Shown here: positions 25,522 through 35,324 of the stretch, piece after piece | How the letters are laid out: each line of letters opens with the position of its first letter | Numbering within the stretch: the stretch's first letter is position 1 | Assembly (NCBI GenBank): GCA_050252075.1 | Contig: JBFWLP010000011.1 | Span: 1-49,142, forward strand | From: JAAYGT01 sp050252075 | GTDB taxonomy: Bacteria > Pseudomonadota > Gammaproteobacteria > Burkholderiales > Burkholderiaceae_B | Reading direction: 5' to 3' | DNA: 49,142 nucleotides | Made by a program: the position numbers and the translations under genes | The notes under the pieces: model-generated | Databases searched by the model: none | What the model was told of the DNA's origin: nothing | Seen by the model: only the letters and a program-made list of their open reading frames with translations

Positions 25522-26469
25522 CTACAGCGAGTAGGCTAAAGAGGCCTGATGATCGGTGCCGCTGTGCACCAGCCATGAGTCGCGACCCAGGCCGGTCCAG
25601 TGCGTTTGCCCCAATTGCATCGGTTGTACCGCCCCGGCTTTCAGTTTCAGCTCGATGCGAACATCGACCGGGTCGAGCAAATAATAGCGGACGATGAATT
25701 CAAGTTTCTTAAACTCGGATTCGCCCGGTAACAACGTAAGAAACAAGGTTTGATCAACATCGTGAATGCGGATGGTCAAATTGCTGCTGCGGCTGCGAAT
25801 CGCCACCCCCAGATGCGCATCTTCTCCGAGCTGGTGCGCCTGAATACCCAGATGGCATTGCTGATCGACCGGTATGGGCTGCCAGCGTTCGTCTTGCTGA
25901 ACGATTTCAACCCGGGTGGCCGGATACAGGGCGGCAATGATGGTTTGCAAGCCCATGGCCGAGCGTGGAAGCTGGCTGAACAGGCCGGCAAAACGCAATA
26001 AATGCTCGAAGCCCGGCCGGTTCAAATGCTTGAGCGGCTGATTGATCCCCACAAAGGTGTGGAATATTTCAAGCAGCCGCTTGTCGTCGAACTCTTTGAT
26101 GCGAATGTGCGCACGCGACTTGAGCCAGGCCCGGAAAAACAGCGGGTAGATGGTCTGGCTGATAATGTCCAGAAAATCGCGATTGCTATGACGGCCCTCG
26201 TGAAATTCGTCGAGCAAATCTTCGGAATAGAAGTTTGGCAGGGGCGATGTAACCCCGTAGAGCCCCAGAAAATTTGCCGTGAGCCGGTACTTTCCTGCGT
26301 CGGTCTCCCGGATATTGCTCAGGTCGGTGCCGGGGAAATGCAGGTTTATATTGGGCCGAACGTTAATTTCGGCCTGGCCGTCGCCCTGCGCCGGCGTAAG
26401 CAGGCGCAACAAGCGGTATGCCTGAAAGAAAGAAAAGCGCTCCCCTTGCGAGAGCAGCCTGTCTTTCAT
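25522..26469 (-). CDS. tssG: Type VI secretion baseplate protein TssG
   Basis: TssG joins TssF, TssE and TssK in the baseplate wedge. The family landmarks are FSFFQAYRLLRLL near the start, HFPGTDLSNI, TANFLGLYGVTSPLPNFY, and LDIISQTIYPLFFRAWLKSR. The start at 26469 gives MKDRLLSQGERF (315 aa) and an ATGA overlap with the tssF stop. An alternative ATG at 26502 would add 11 residues and overlap tssF by 37 bp; neither has a good ribosome-binding site. The gene ends 31 bp before vgrG. Confidence 0.93.
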   Translation of the reverse strand: MKDRLLSQGERFSFFQAYRLLRLLTPAQGDGQAEINVRPNINLHFPGTDLSNIRETDAGKYRLTANFLGLYGVTSPLPNFYSEDLLDEFHEGRHSNRDFLDIISQTIYPLFFRAWLKSRAHIRIKEFDDKRLLEIFHTFVGINQPLKHLNRPGFEHLLRFAGLFSQLPRSAMGLQTIIAALYPATRVEIVQQDERWQPIPVDQQCHLGIQAHQLGEDAHLGVAIRSRSSNLTIRIHDVDQTLFLTLLPGESEFKKLEFIVRYYLLDPVDVRIELKLKAGAVQPMQLGQTHWTGLGRDSWLVHSGTDHQASLAYSL

Positions 26470-28196
26470 AGCAGCAACTTTTGTCCCATCCGAATTGGCC
26501 ATTTAAACTCTGTTCCGGTATTTTTGTCGTGTATTTCAAACCGCGTGTAGGAATTGACACCGGCATAGCAGGAAAGAAAACGGTCGAGCACGCAGCCCCA
26601 CAGATACAGCACCCCCGGGCTGGCCCAGTTCTTTTCCTCGCACACCAGCACAATGTGCTGGCCCTGCATCATGGTGCCGCGCACCAGGCGCATTTCCCGT
26701 GTGACTTTCAGATCGGCGATACCGTCAATCTGGCGCTCGTTGGCGCTGCGTACCGCGCGATCATGGGTGCAGGTACTGTTATACAACCGCAAGATGGCCC
26801 GCAGGTTTTCGGCATCGGACAACGACAGCAGATTCAGAGTGGTGTGGCTGATGACGTCCCATAGCAGTTTCTCGCCGCTGGGCGGGTCGATGGACGCCGT
26901 AACGGGCGTGATGTTCCGGAAGGAAAACCGTTCGGGTGACGAGCTGGTGGGACGGGAGATATCGCCCAGCTTCAGGTTCTCGGGCAAGTACCGGTTGGTG
27001 CAGGTAAGGCTTAACGACAAGGTTTCGCTGGCAGGCGTGTCGTTGGGGCCGTAAACTACGGAAATATAGGTGTCGATCGATTCGCCTACCAGCGACGGGC
27101 GTACCGACGCACGGTAACTGGCCTGCGCCACATTGCCCGAGTGGGTGAGCAACGAGAAAGGTACGTATTCCTTGTTCTGGGCTCCGCCCTGAACATATCC
27201 GCTTACGGTGTCGATGGAGTAGATCTGGTACTGGGTTTTGTGGGCACCGCTGGGCGACACCAGATATTCCGACATTTCATGCGTCAGATTGATGGGTTCG
27301 GCCTCGTAGCGGAATAAATTCACGACGGGCGCCACATTAAGGGCGAAATGCCGGGACGAAACCTCGGGCAGAGCCACCGTGGATTTATAAAAAACAATAT
27401 CGACCTGAAACCGGGTGCCTTGCAGCACGCCTTTTCCCATGGCCAGGTCGGGCAGTTCGAAGAACAGGAACTTTTCCGGGAAAAACAAGAGCTCCTGCAG
27501 CCAGCCAAAGGCCGGAAAGGCATTGTCGGGGTAAGGCAGCAGCGGTTCATCGAACGCCGGAAAAGTGACCCGGCCGGGCAGGACGACCTGGTTGCCCTGT
27601 GCGTCGCCCAGCTGTATGGATTTGATCTGGCTGCCCAGCAGCATGAACAGGTTTGCCGCCACCGCCTGATCCTGTGCCAGAAACAGGCGCAAGCGGCCCG
27701 GCAGCACCAGACCCTGCGCGTCTTCCATGCCGGTGAACTGCAGGCGCAACCGATGATTGCCGTCGGTCAACTGTTCGGTGGAGGCCGCTGTAAGGCTGAC
27801 CGGGTGGGCCTGAACGTCGGCCGTGGTTTGGAACCGGCACGACACCCCCTCAACGGGAGAGGCGCCGATTTCAGTACCTGCCGGAATAAGCGCCGTATCG
27901 GGAATGACGGTTTTGGGCGAGAACTCGACCAGCGAGGCGGCCGGCAGCGGCCGTAAAAACTGCGGCACCAGAATACTGGCCAGTTCCTGGACAATTTCAG
28001 GGAACTCGTCGTCCAGTTTCTGAAGTGTGAGGCCGTTTAAAAAGGCCACGCCCTCCAGCAAACGCTCGACATCGGGATCTGTCGATACCGCCCCCAGCAT
28101 GGGGGCGACCGCCGGGTTGGCCTGAGCAAACTCAAGTGAATTGGCGCGCAGACGAGCGAGTTCAGTGGTGTAAAACCGGTTAAAACTAGTAGCCAT
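26466..28196 (-). CDS. tssF: Type VI secretion baseplate protein TssF
   Basis: TssF is the large wedge protein of the T6SS baseplate, here 576 residues. The start at 28196 (MATSFNRFYTTELARLR) is chosen because it gives the conserved N-terminus; the frame stays open 33 codons upstream but that part is not family-like. Family blocks seen are RLLEGVAFLNGLTLQKLDDEFPE, LVPQFLRPLPAASLVEF, the central ELLFFPEKFLFFELPDL and the C-terminal GQHIVLVCEE. It opens the tssF-tssG-vgrG-tag series and overlaps tssG by 4 bp. A TTGACA promoter lies about 50-75 bp upstream. It is divergent from tssE. Confidence 0.95.
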   Translation of the reverse strand: MATSFNRFYTTELARLRANSLEFAQANPAVAPMLGAVSTDPDVERLLEGVAFLNGLTLQKLDDEFPEIVQELASILVPQFLRPLPAASLVEFSPKTVIPDTALIPAGTEIGASPVEGVSCRFQTTADVQAHPVSLTAASTEQLTDGNHRLRLQFTGMEDAQGLVLPGRLRLFLAQDQAVAANLFMLLGSQIKSIQLGDAQGNQVVLPGRVTFPAFDEPLLPYPDNAFPAFGWLQELLFFPEKFLFFELPDLAMGKGVLQGTRFQVDIVFYKSTVALPEVSSRHFALNVAPVVNLFRYEAEPINLTHEMSEYLVSPSGAHKTQYQIYSIDTVSGYVQGGAQNKEYVPFSLLTHSGNVAQASYRASVRPSLVGESIDTYISVVYGPNDTPASETLSLSLTCTNRYLPENLKLGDISRPTSSSPERFSFRNITPVTASIDPPSGEKLLWDVISHTTLNLLSLSDAENLRAILRLYNSTCTHDRAVRSANERQIDGIADLKVTREMRLVRGTMMQGQHIVLVCEEKNWASPGVLYLWGCVLDRFLSCYAGVNSYTRFEIHDKNTGTEFKWPIRMGQKLLL

Positions 28197-28243
28197 GGCT
28201 GATCGACATGCGTTGCGCCGTGCGCAGAAATGATATCCGTTCA

Positions 28244-28273
28244 ATACTGCATTATCCGTGCAACAGGTGTCAA
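28244..28273 (-). promoter_or_regulatory. Promoter of the tssF-led unit
   Basis: Read on the minus strand, TTGACA (28268-28273) and CAGTAT (28244-28249) are spaced by 18 bp in the tssF/tssE divergent gap. The pattern TTGACACC-N16-CAGWAT is the same as upstream of tssB, spacing included. The -10 is a weak match on its own, so a shared activator or an atypical sigma contact is possible. Confidence 0.5.
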
Positions 28274-28307
28274 GGAGAATGCCCCACTGCTTCACCGTGG
28301 CGTGCGG

Positions 28308-28316
28308 TGCTATGAT
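28308..28316 (+). promoter_or_regulatory. Possible extended -10 promoter of tssE
   Basis: TGC followed by TATGAT (28311-28316) matches an extended -10 element. No good -35 is present 16-18 bp upstream. It lies 39 bp before the tssE start. Confidence 0.35.
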
Positions 28317-28354
28317 TCAGACCATTGTCGGCCTGTCTTGGTTCCCGAAGACTT

Positions 28355-28792
28355 ATGGATAAAATCCGTTTGCTTGAACGACTTTCTGCTGTCGAGGAGC
28401 CGCGTTTGGTGGCGGGCGTGCCCGCCGACACGCAGTTGCGCCAGTCGATCGTTAACCATTTGCGGCGGTTGCTGAACACCCGGTCGGGGTCGGTTCCCAT
28501 CGATCCGCATTACGGCATGCCCGACATGAGCAATATTGCCGGCTCGTTCGCCCTGGGAACTGCCGAATCGCTGTCTGAAGCCATTGTTCGCCAGATTGCC
28601 CGCTATGAGCCCCGCTTGAAGAATCCCCGCATTACGGTGGAAGACGAAAAGCGCGATGTGATCACATTGCGCTTCGAGCTGAGCGGGCGCATTTCGTCGT
28701 CGCGGGCCGATGGCGGTGACCAGAATTTTTCCATGACCGTACGTATCAATGCGGCGGGCCAGGTATTTATCGATCCGAAAACGGATCACTAG
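28355..28792 (+). CDS. tssE: Type VI secretion baseplate protein TssE (gp25-like)
   Basis: TssE is the gp25/GPW-family baseplate protein that starts sheath polymerisation. The start at 28355 (MDKIRLLERLSAVE) yields 145 residues, the usual size. A GTG/ATG-rich upstream extension to 28325 is possible but not family-like. Landmarks are LRQSIVNHLRRLLNTRSGS, the DPHYGMPDMSNI block and AIVRQIARYEPRLKNPRI, followed by a C-terminal beta segment. It is the only structural tss gene on the plus strand, divergent from tssF across 158 bp. Its neighbour at 28832 is convergent. Confidence 0.94.
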   Translation: MDKIRLLERLSAVEEPRLVAGVPADTQLRQSIVNHLRRLLNTRSGSVPIDPHYGMPDMSNIAGSFALGTAESLSEAIVRQIARYEPRLKNPRITVEDEKRDVITLRFELSGRISSSRADGGDQNFSMTVRINAAGQVFIDPKTDH

Positions 28793-28831
28793 TGCCGGCG
28801 CGGCCAGACGCCGTGTGCCGACCCGGTGCCG

Positions 28832-29416
28832 TCAGGCGACTCGCCGCGGAGCCACCACAGACAGCACCAGTTTGATGGTGTACAAAACCAGCAAGCTTCC
28901 GGCCATGTCGCCAAAGAACATGACGCCCATGCTTTGCCACGGGTAAGGAAACCGGGAAAGCGGCAAAAACCAGGCATGATGCAACAACACATTGGCCAGC
29001 GCATAGCCCGCGCAGCATATCAGTAAACGCCTGGACGTCAGGTTGGCCAGGGAGCCACCCTGGAAATTGAAACGATAAACTGCAAATCTGTAAATAATGT
29101 AAGGGGCCATCGCGCTGGATACCGCTCCCGCAATTGAACTGATAGAATCGCCGGGGAAATAATAGAAGCTGGAAGCCAGCAGCGACGCAATGAATATGCC
29201 CAAGGCACCGGCAGCGCCGAACAGCAGGGTACTTAGTAACCGTATACCGGCAGGCAGGTAAACCCAGTTCACGCCACGTATGAATTCGGATTGTGTAAAA
29301 AGCCACTCGTTCAGGGCGAGCATCAGCAGATAGACCACGCTTGTGATGGCGGTGGCGCCCAAGAAGAAACGAGTCGGACCCATGCGTGGGAAAACCTTTT
29401 TCAAACTAACTGACAT
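28832..29416 (-). CDS. Polytopic membrane protein, MASE1-like
   Basis: The 194 residues contain about five to six hydrophobic spans: near 19-38, 50-85 (one or two spans), 93-113, 130-150 and 160-185. The segments VYLPAGIRLLSTLLFG and FGDMAGSLLVL recall the two signature regions of MASE1 sensor membrane domains (W/Y-x-PAGI and G-D-x-x-G). No cytoplasmic output domain follows, so it would be a stand-alone membrane part. The MASE1 link is by eye. It is convergent with tssE (39 bp) and divergent from the winged-helix gene with only 30 bp between starts, so the two may be co-regulated. Confidence 0.7.
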   Translation of the reverse strand: MSVSLKKVFPRMGPTRFFLGATAITSVVYLLMLALNEWLFTQSEFIRGVNWVYLPAGIRLLSTLLFGAAGALGIFIASLLASSFYYFPGDSISSIAGAVSSAMAPYIIYRFAVYRFNFQGGSLANLTSRRLLICCAGYALANVLLHHAWFLPLSRFPYPWQSMGVMFFGDMAGSLLVLYTIKLVLSVVAPRRVA

Positions 29417-29446
29417 TCCCTAACTTGTGTTTGAAGGGAAACAACG

Positions 29447-29803
29447 ATGAGCCGTAAACAGCGTCCCGCCGATATTTATATGCGCTTTCTGCAACTTTCA
29501 GAGGCGATCCGTGGCTTGCCTTCCTTGCCGCCGCTGGATCCTCTGGAAGAGCGTATTCTGGCATTGGTTGCACGTGCCGGGCAAGCGTCAGAGCGTTTGT
29601 CGGTGCGCGACATGATGGCGATCGATACATTGGGGTCGCCCGCCACCATCCATGGCCGCCTGAAGTCGATGCGCGCAAAAGGCTGGCTAACCCTGGTGGA
29701 CACCGAAGATGCGCGCCGCAAGCAAGTGGCGCTGACTCCTGCCGCATGGAAGTATTTCGACAAGCTGTCCCGGTGCATGGTGCAGGCAACCCAAGAGGTA
29801 TAG
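29447..29803 (+). CDS. Small winged-helix (MarR-like) DNA-binding protein
   Basis: A 118-residue protein whose centre is a winged helix-turn-helix: LEERILALVARAG, then a recognition helix in SPATIHGRLKSMRAKGWL, then a wing with VDTEDARRKQVALTPAAWKYF, typical of MarR-type repressors. The flanking dimerisation helices are short. The start at 29447 follows GAAGGGAAA about 9 nt upstream. It is divergent from the membrane-protein gene across 30 bp, where both promoters or a shared operator would have to overlap the coding starts. Its targets are unknown; autoregulation and control of the neighbour are the simplest guesses. Confidence 0.78.
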   Translation: MSRKQRPADIYMRFLQLSEAIRGLPSLPPLDPLEERILALVARAGQASERLSVRDMMAIDTLGSPATIHGRLKSMRAKGWLTLVDTEDARRKQVALTPAAWKYFDKLSRCMVQATQEV

Positions 29804-29811
29804 CGGGCTGC

Positions 29812-29839
29812 GGCGTGGGGGAACGCCCCTGAGTTTTTT
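29812..29839 (+). terminator. Possible terminator of the winged-helix gene
   Basis: GGCGT (29812-29816) pairs with ACGCC (29823-29827); six T follow at 29834-29839 after a 6-nt gap. The stem is short, so this is a modest candidate. It lies between convergent genes. Confidence 0.35.
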
Positions 29840-29846
29840 GGCAAGG

Positions 29847-30569
29847 TCAGCGCAAAAACTTCGCCTTGATCTGTGCCGGTAATTCAAAAGACGCCACCTG
29901 TTCGTTCGTCAGACCTCTTGTTGCTGTGTGTGGCATACAAATGATCGAGGCATTCTTGAACGATTGAACATGCATTCTAAAGCGTGTGCCTGCATTATTT
30001 GTCGTTGCGGCAAATATCTCGGTCGGTTTTCCGGGGCGGGGGCCAAGAATTGTTTCAACACGCTCGCGAAGCCTGATATCGTTCAGGGCTTCAATTAAAT
30101 CCCTGCCAATAAAAATGATTAATGAGGGTTGCCTATTTGCAATAAGGCCAAGAATGCCGTCGGCGTCGTTAACCAAAGCCTCAAGGCCAACCTTTTCGTG
30201 GCTGCTGACACTGCGTGATTGCGTGTCTAACCAGTTTGTTTGCCAGAACGAACGCTCCAGGGCACCTTCCCTGCCAGGTTGGGTTTCAAGATGGATCCCC
30301 CAGCTTGCGAGCCAGCTCAGGATTCGGGAGCGATAACGACTGTTATTGACGGTGGCGTCCGAAAAAAAGGACAAAGGCTCAGCCTCTTGTGTGATGCCCT
30401 GGGCATCCATGGCTTCTTCCTTATCGGAATATCCGTAATTAATTCCGCAAACCATAATGCCGCCGTTCAGGTTTTCTGGATAATCTTTGGTTATCACCTG
30501 GTGTGAGCTCATTGTGTACCGTTGCTGAATTGATTGTGGAAGATAGTCATAATGAGTACGCGTAGTCAT
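29847..30569 (-). CDS. Possible uracil-DNA-glycosylase-fold protein, A/T-rich
   Basis: No family is recognised with confidence. The order of motifs resembles the uracil-DNA glycosylase superfamily: a strand plus loop GIMVCGINYG near the start, a helix with RYRSRILSWLASWGI, FWQTNWLD (compare the T-N motif), QPSLIIFIGRDLIEAL (compare the LG-x-x-A strand and helix), and a C-terminal SIICMPHTATRGLTNEQ in the place of the His-Pro-Ser loop. The catalytic acid of the usual GxDP(G/Y) motif is not evident. The start is uncertain: ATG at 30569 (240 aa), 30614 (255 aa, overlapping mnmE) or 30512 (221 aa), none with a good ribosome-binding site. The gene is more A/T-rich than mnmE, which suggests acquisition. 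Confidence 0.6.
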   Translation of the reverse strand: MTTRTHYDYLPQSIQQRYTMSSHQVITKDYPENLNGGIMVCGINYGYSDKEEAMDAQGITQEAEPLSFFSDATVNNSRYRSRILSWLASWGIHLETQPGREGALERSFWQTNWLDTQSRSVSSHEKVGLEALVNDADGILGLIANRQPSLIIFIGRDLIEALNDIRLRERVETILGPRPGKPTEIFAATTNNAGTRFRMHVQSFKNASIICMPHTATRGLTNEQVASFELPAQIKAKFLR

Positions 30570-30598
30570 ATAGGGCAGAGCGTCTCTTGATGTGCCGG

Positions 30599-31987
30599 TC
30601 ACTTCCCGATACAAAAACTGGAAAAAATCTCGCCCAGCAAATCGTCACTGGTGAATTCGCCGGTAATGCTGGTCAGCGCGTCGTGGGCAAGCCGCAACTC
30701 TTCGGCGAACAGATCCAGAACCTGATCGTTGTGAGCGGCGTGGCCGTCGGCCAGCGACAGGTGGCGGGCGGTGGTTTCAAGCGCGAGCAAATGCCGTTCG
30801 CGGGCCAGCCACGGCGACTCACTGCCCGGCTGCCATCCGGCAATTTCCAGTAGCCGGTTGCGCAGCGTGTCCAGGCCTTCGCCGGTTTTTGCAGAAAGCC
30901 ATAAGGTCTGTTCAACGCCGTTGCCGGCGCCGGATGCTGCGGGGGGAAGGCGGCCTTCGGGCAGCAAATCGGTTTTGTTGAAAACTTTCAGTACGGGTGT
31001 TGCGGCGGGCAGGCGGGCGGTAATCGCCGTATCTAGCACCTGCCCGGTCTGGCGCGCATCTTGCAGGTGCACGATGACATCGGCCTGTTCAATGGCTTGC
31101 CAGCTGCGGGCAATGCCCATGCTTTCCACGGTGTCGTCGGTTTCACGCAGCCCGGCGGTGTCCACAATGTGCAGCGGTACGCCCTGAATATGGATTTGCT
31201 GCACGACTTTGTCGCGGGTGGTGCCGGCAATGGGGGTGACAATGGCGATGTCGTCGCCGGCCAGGGCGTTGAGCAGGCTGGATTTGCCGACATTGGGCTG
31301 GCCGGCCAGCACCACATGTAGCCCTTCACGCAAAATACGCCCTTGCCGGGCGCGGCGGGTAAGGTCTTCCAGCTGCCGGCGAATGTCGGCCAGGGTGGCG
31401 CGGGCCTGGTATTTTTCCAGGAAATCAATTTCTTCCTCGGGAAAGTCGAGGGTGGCTTCCACCAGCATGCGCAGGTGAATGATGCGGTCGGCCAGGCCAT
31501 TGACCTGTTCCGAGAACGCGCCGCTCAGGGATGCCATGGCGCTGCGCGCAGCGGCTTCCGATGAGGCGTTGATCAGGTCGGAAACGGCTTCGGCCTGGGC
31601 CAGATCGAGCCTGTCGTTCAGGAAGGCACGCTGGGTGAACTCGCCAGGTTCGGCGTGGCGCAGCCCGTACTTTTCACCGACGCGCAGGCAATGGGCCACC
31701 AAACGGCGCAGCACGGCCGGGCCGCCGTGGCCTTGCAGTTCCAGTACGTCTTCACCGGTGTAGGAATTCGGCCCCTGGAAGAATAGAACGATGCCGGCGT
31801 CAATGATGTCGCCTTCCCCGTCTTTAAAGGGCAAATAATGGGCGTGACGCGGCTTGAGCGGCGTGTCGAACAGGTCGTTCACCAGCGAACCCAGACGGCG
31901 TCCGGAAATGCGAACCACACCGATGCCGCCGCGGCCGGGCGCGGTGGCAATGGCAACAATGGGGTCAGAGTACGAAACAGGGGGCAT
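30599..31987 (-). CDS. mnmE: tRNA modification GTPase MnmE (TrmE)
   Basis: MnmE with MnmG makes 5-aminomethyl or carboxymethylaminomethyl modifications of U34 in tRNAs. The 462 residues have the N-terminal folate-binding domain (DPIVAIATAPGRGGIGVVRISG at about 7-28) and a helical domain. The G domain is inserted with G1 GQPNVGKSS near 229 and a DTAGLRET switch region. The C-terminal FCIGK carries the catalytic cysteine (Cys 459). It starts 7 bp after the photolyase stop. The usual partner yidC is 7.3 kb away, with liv, dehydrogenase and photolyase genes between. Confidence 0.97.
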   Translation of the reverse strand: MPPVSYSDPIVAIATAPGRGGIGVVRISGRRLGSLVNDLFDTPLKPRHAHYLPFKDGEGDIIDAGIVLFFQGPNSYTGEDVLELQGHGGPAVLRRLVAHCLRVGEKYGLRHAEPGEFTQRAFLNDRLDLAQAEAVSDLINASSEAAARSAMASLSGAFSEQVNGLADRIIHLRMLVEATLDFPEEEIDFLEKYQARATLADIRRQLEDLTRRARQGRILREGLHVVLAGQPNVGKSSLLNALAGDDIAIVTPIAGTTRDKVVQQIHIQGVPLHIVDTAGLRETDDTVESMGIARSWQAIEQADVIVHLQDARQTGQVLDTAITARLPAATPVLKVFNKTDLLPEGRLPPAASGAGNGVEQTLWLSAKTGEGLDTLRNRLLEIAGWQPGSESPWLARERHLLALETTARHLSLADGHAAHNDQVLDLFAEELRLAHDALTSITGEFTSDDLLGEIFSSFCIGK

Positions 31988-31994
31988 GGAAGAC

Positions 31995-33401
<1,407 letters not shown>

Positions 33402-33404
33402 GGC

Positions 33405-34559
33405 TTAATACGCGGCGCTGTAGATATCGAAGGCGTCGTCTTCGGTGACCTCGCGGGGGTTGTTGCCCAACAGCCGTGTTTGCTTCATGGCTTCGCGGGC
33501 CATAAGCCGCAAATCCACTTCCTGAACGCCAACTTCACGCAGCCGGCGCTCAATACCGGTTTCGGCCGACACCAGATCGAAAAAGCCGATCAGGGCATCG
33601 GTGCGTTCGGTGTCGGATCCGACGGCTCCGGGCAGCACAACATTGGCGAGCTCGGCATACAGCGGCGCGGCCGCCGGCGCGTTAAAGCGCATAACATGGG
33701 GAAGCACCAGCGCGTTGGATAACCCGTGGGCCACATGAAAAATGCCGCCGACGGGATAGGCAAGTGCGTGCACGGCCGCCACCGGCGCATTGGAAAACGC
33801 CTGGCCCGCCAGCATGGCGCCCACCAGCATGGCTTCGCGGGCGGCCAGGTTCTTGCCGTTTTCGCACGCCGACAGAATATTGGCTGACAGGAGTTGCAAG
33901 GCTTTCACGGCCAGGGTGTCGGACAGCGGATTCTTCAGATGCCTGGACGTGTAGGCTTCCAGCGCATGAACCATGGCGTCGATGCCGGTGGCAGCCGTGG
34001 CTTTGGGAGGCAGGCCCAGAGTGAGCCGGGCGTCGAGAATGGCCATGTCGGCGTACAGAACGGGCGAGACGACACCCGCTTTGGTGGTTTCGCCGGTCGT
34101 GACGATGGAAATGGGCGTAACTTCGGAGCCCGTTCCGGCGGTGGTGGGCAGTTGCACCAGGGGCAAGCGTGGCCCGGTGACGTTGCCGATGCCGTACATT
34201 TGGTCCAGGGGTTGCTCTGACCCCAGAAGGACGGCCAGCAGTTTGGCCACATCCATGGACGACCCGCCGCCCAGCCCGACAATGATTTCGGCCCCGAAGG
34301 TGCGCGCATTTTCGGTGGCACTCAAAATGACGTGATCAGGGGGGTCGGCAACGACATTGTCGATGATGTGCACATGCCAGCCGTGGGTTTGCAGATTGGC
34401 CAGCGCCGAATCGAGCAGACCGCTTTCGTGAAGAAAGCGGTCAGTGACCAGGCATAGCCGGGAATAATTGAAATGCTGGCGCAGTAGCTCGCCCAGGCGC
34501 GATGCTGCACCCGATTCGATGCGTAGGTGAGATACCGTGCGAAAGTCGAAACCGTTCAT
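33405..34559 (-). CDS. Iron-containing (group III) alcohol dehydrogenase
   Basis: A 384-residue NAD(P)-dependent dehydrogenase of the iron-type family. The motif GGGSSMDVAKLLAV near residue 96-109 binds the cofactor. TTAGTGSEVTPIS lies near 140. The metal-site region is VHALAYPVGGIFHVAHGLSNALVLPHVMRF near 250-280, with the two conserved His. The substrate cannot be read from the sequence; members act on 1,2-propanediol, 1,3-propanediol, butanol, lactaldehyde or maleylacetate. It lies 51 bp after livF on the same strand, so the importer and the enzyme may serve one catabolic route. That link is inference. Confidence 0.9.
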   Translation of the reverse strand: MNGFDFRTVSHLRIESGAASRLGELLRQHFNYSRLCLVTDRFLHESGLLDSALANLQTHGWHVHIIDNVVADPPDHVILSATENARTFGAEIIVGLGGGSSMDVAKLLAVLLGSEQPLDQMYGIGNVTGPRLPLVQLPTTAGTGSEVTPISIVTTGETTKAGVVSPVLYADMAILDARLTLGLPPKATAATGIDAMVHALEAYTSRHLKNPLSDTLAVKALQLLSANILSACENGKNLAAREAMLVGAMLAGQAFSNAPVAAVHALAYPVGGIFHVAHGLSNALVLPHVMRFNAPAAAPLYAELANVVLPGAVGSDTERTDALIGFFDLVSAETGIERRLREVGVQEVDLRLMAREAMKQTRLLGNNPREVTEDDAFDIYSAAY

Positions 34560-34610
34560 TGCCTGTCAATCCTTCGTAAATAGCGGGCGACCGGATACGC
34601 CGGTTGCGGG

Positions 34611-35324
34611 TTAAACGCCCATATACCCTTGCAGCGACTCACGCTGCTGTTCAAGTTCGTGCGACGAGCCCGACCAAACGATACGGCCTTTTTCGACGAT
34701 GTAGTGGCGGTCGGCTAACGGTAACAAGGAATTCAGGTTTTTGTCGATACACAGAATGGCCAGCCCGCTTTGTTTCAGGTGGGCAAGGCATTGCCATATT
34801 TCGGCGCGAATCAGCGGGGCCAGGCCTTCGGTGGCTTCGTCCAGAATGAGCAGCCGGGGATTGGTCATGAGTGCGCGGCCAATGGCCAGCATTTGCTGTT
34901 CTCCACCCGACAAGGTGGATCCGGCATTGCCGGCGCGCTCTTTGAGCCGCGGGAAAAGCCGGTACACGGCGGCCAGGTTCCAGGGCGATGTGCCCCCCGA
35001 CCGGTTGTGGGCGGTGGCCACCAGATTCTCGTGCACTGTGAGCGTGGGAAAGATCTGGCGCCCCTCGGGCACCAGGCCGATACCCGCCCGGGCGATGCGG
35101 TACGAGGGCCATCGGGTGATGGCCGAGCCGCAAAGCGTTATGCCGCCGGCGGTGGGCGTTAACAGCCCCATCAGGCATTTGACGGTGGTGGATTTTCCCA
35201 TGCCGTTGCGGCCCAGCAAGGTAATGAATTGCCCTTCGGCAACGCTAAACGACACGCCAAACAGCACCTGGCTGGTACCGTAGGCGGCATGCAGATCGCG
35301 AACGGAAAGAAGGTCCTGAGCCAC
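34611..35324 (-). CDS. livF: Branched-chain amino-acid type ABC importer ATPase LivF
   Basis: A 237-residue ABC ATPase of the HAAT family. Walker A is GRNGMGKST (about 38-46), signature LSGGEQQML near 141 and Walker B LLILDEATEGLAP near 159. The C-terminal half is LivF-like rather than LivG-like (PLIRAEIWQCLAHLKQSGLAILCIDKN). It overlaps livG by one base in the usual order. It is the last gene of the liv set, then 51 bp to the dehydrogenase. Confidence 0.95.
   Translation of the reverse strand: MAQDLLSVRDLHAAYGTSQVLFGVSFSVAEGQFITLLGRNGMGKSTTVKCLMGLLTPTAGGITLCGSAITRWPSYRIARAGIGLVPEGRQIFPTLTVHENLVATAHNRSGGTSPWNLAAVYRLFPRLKERAGNAGSTLSGGEQQMLAIGRALMTNPRLLILDEATEGLAPLIRAEIWQCLAHLKQSGLAILCIDKNLNSLLPLADRHYIVEKGRIVWSGSSHELEQQRESLQGYMGV

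Noticed and set aside
28291..28306. A sigma54-like TGGCGTG...GC element upstream of tssE
   Set aside because: The GG and GC dinucleotides are 10 rather than 12 bases apart, so it does not fit the -24/-12 consensus.
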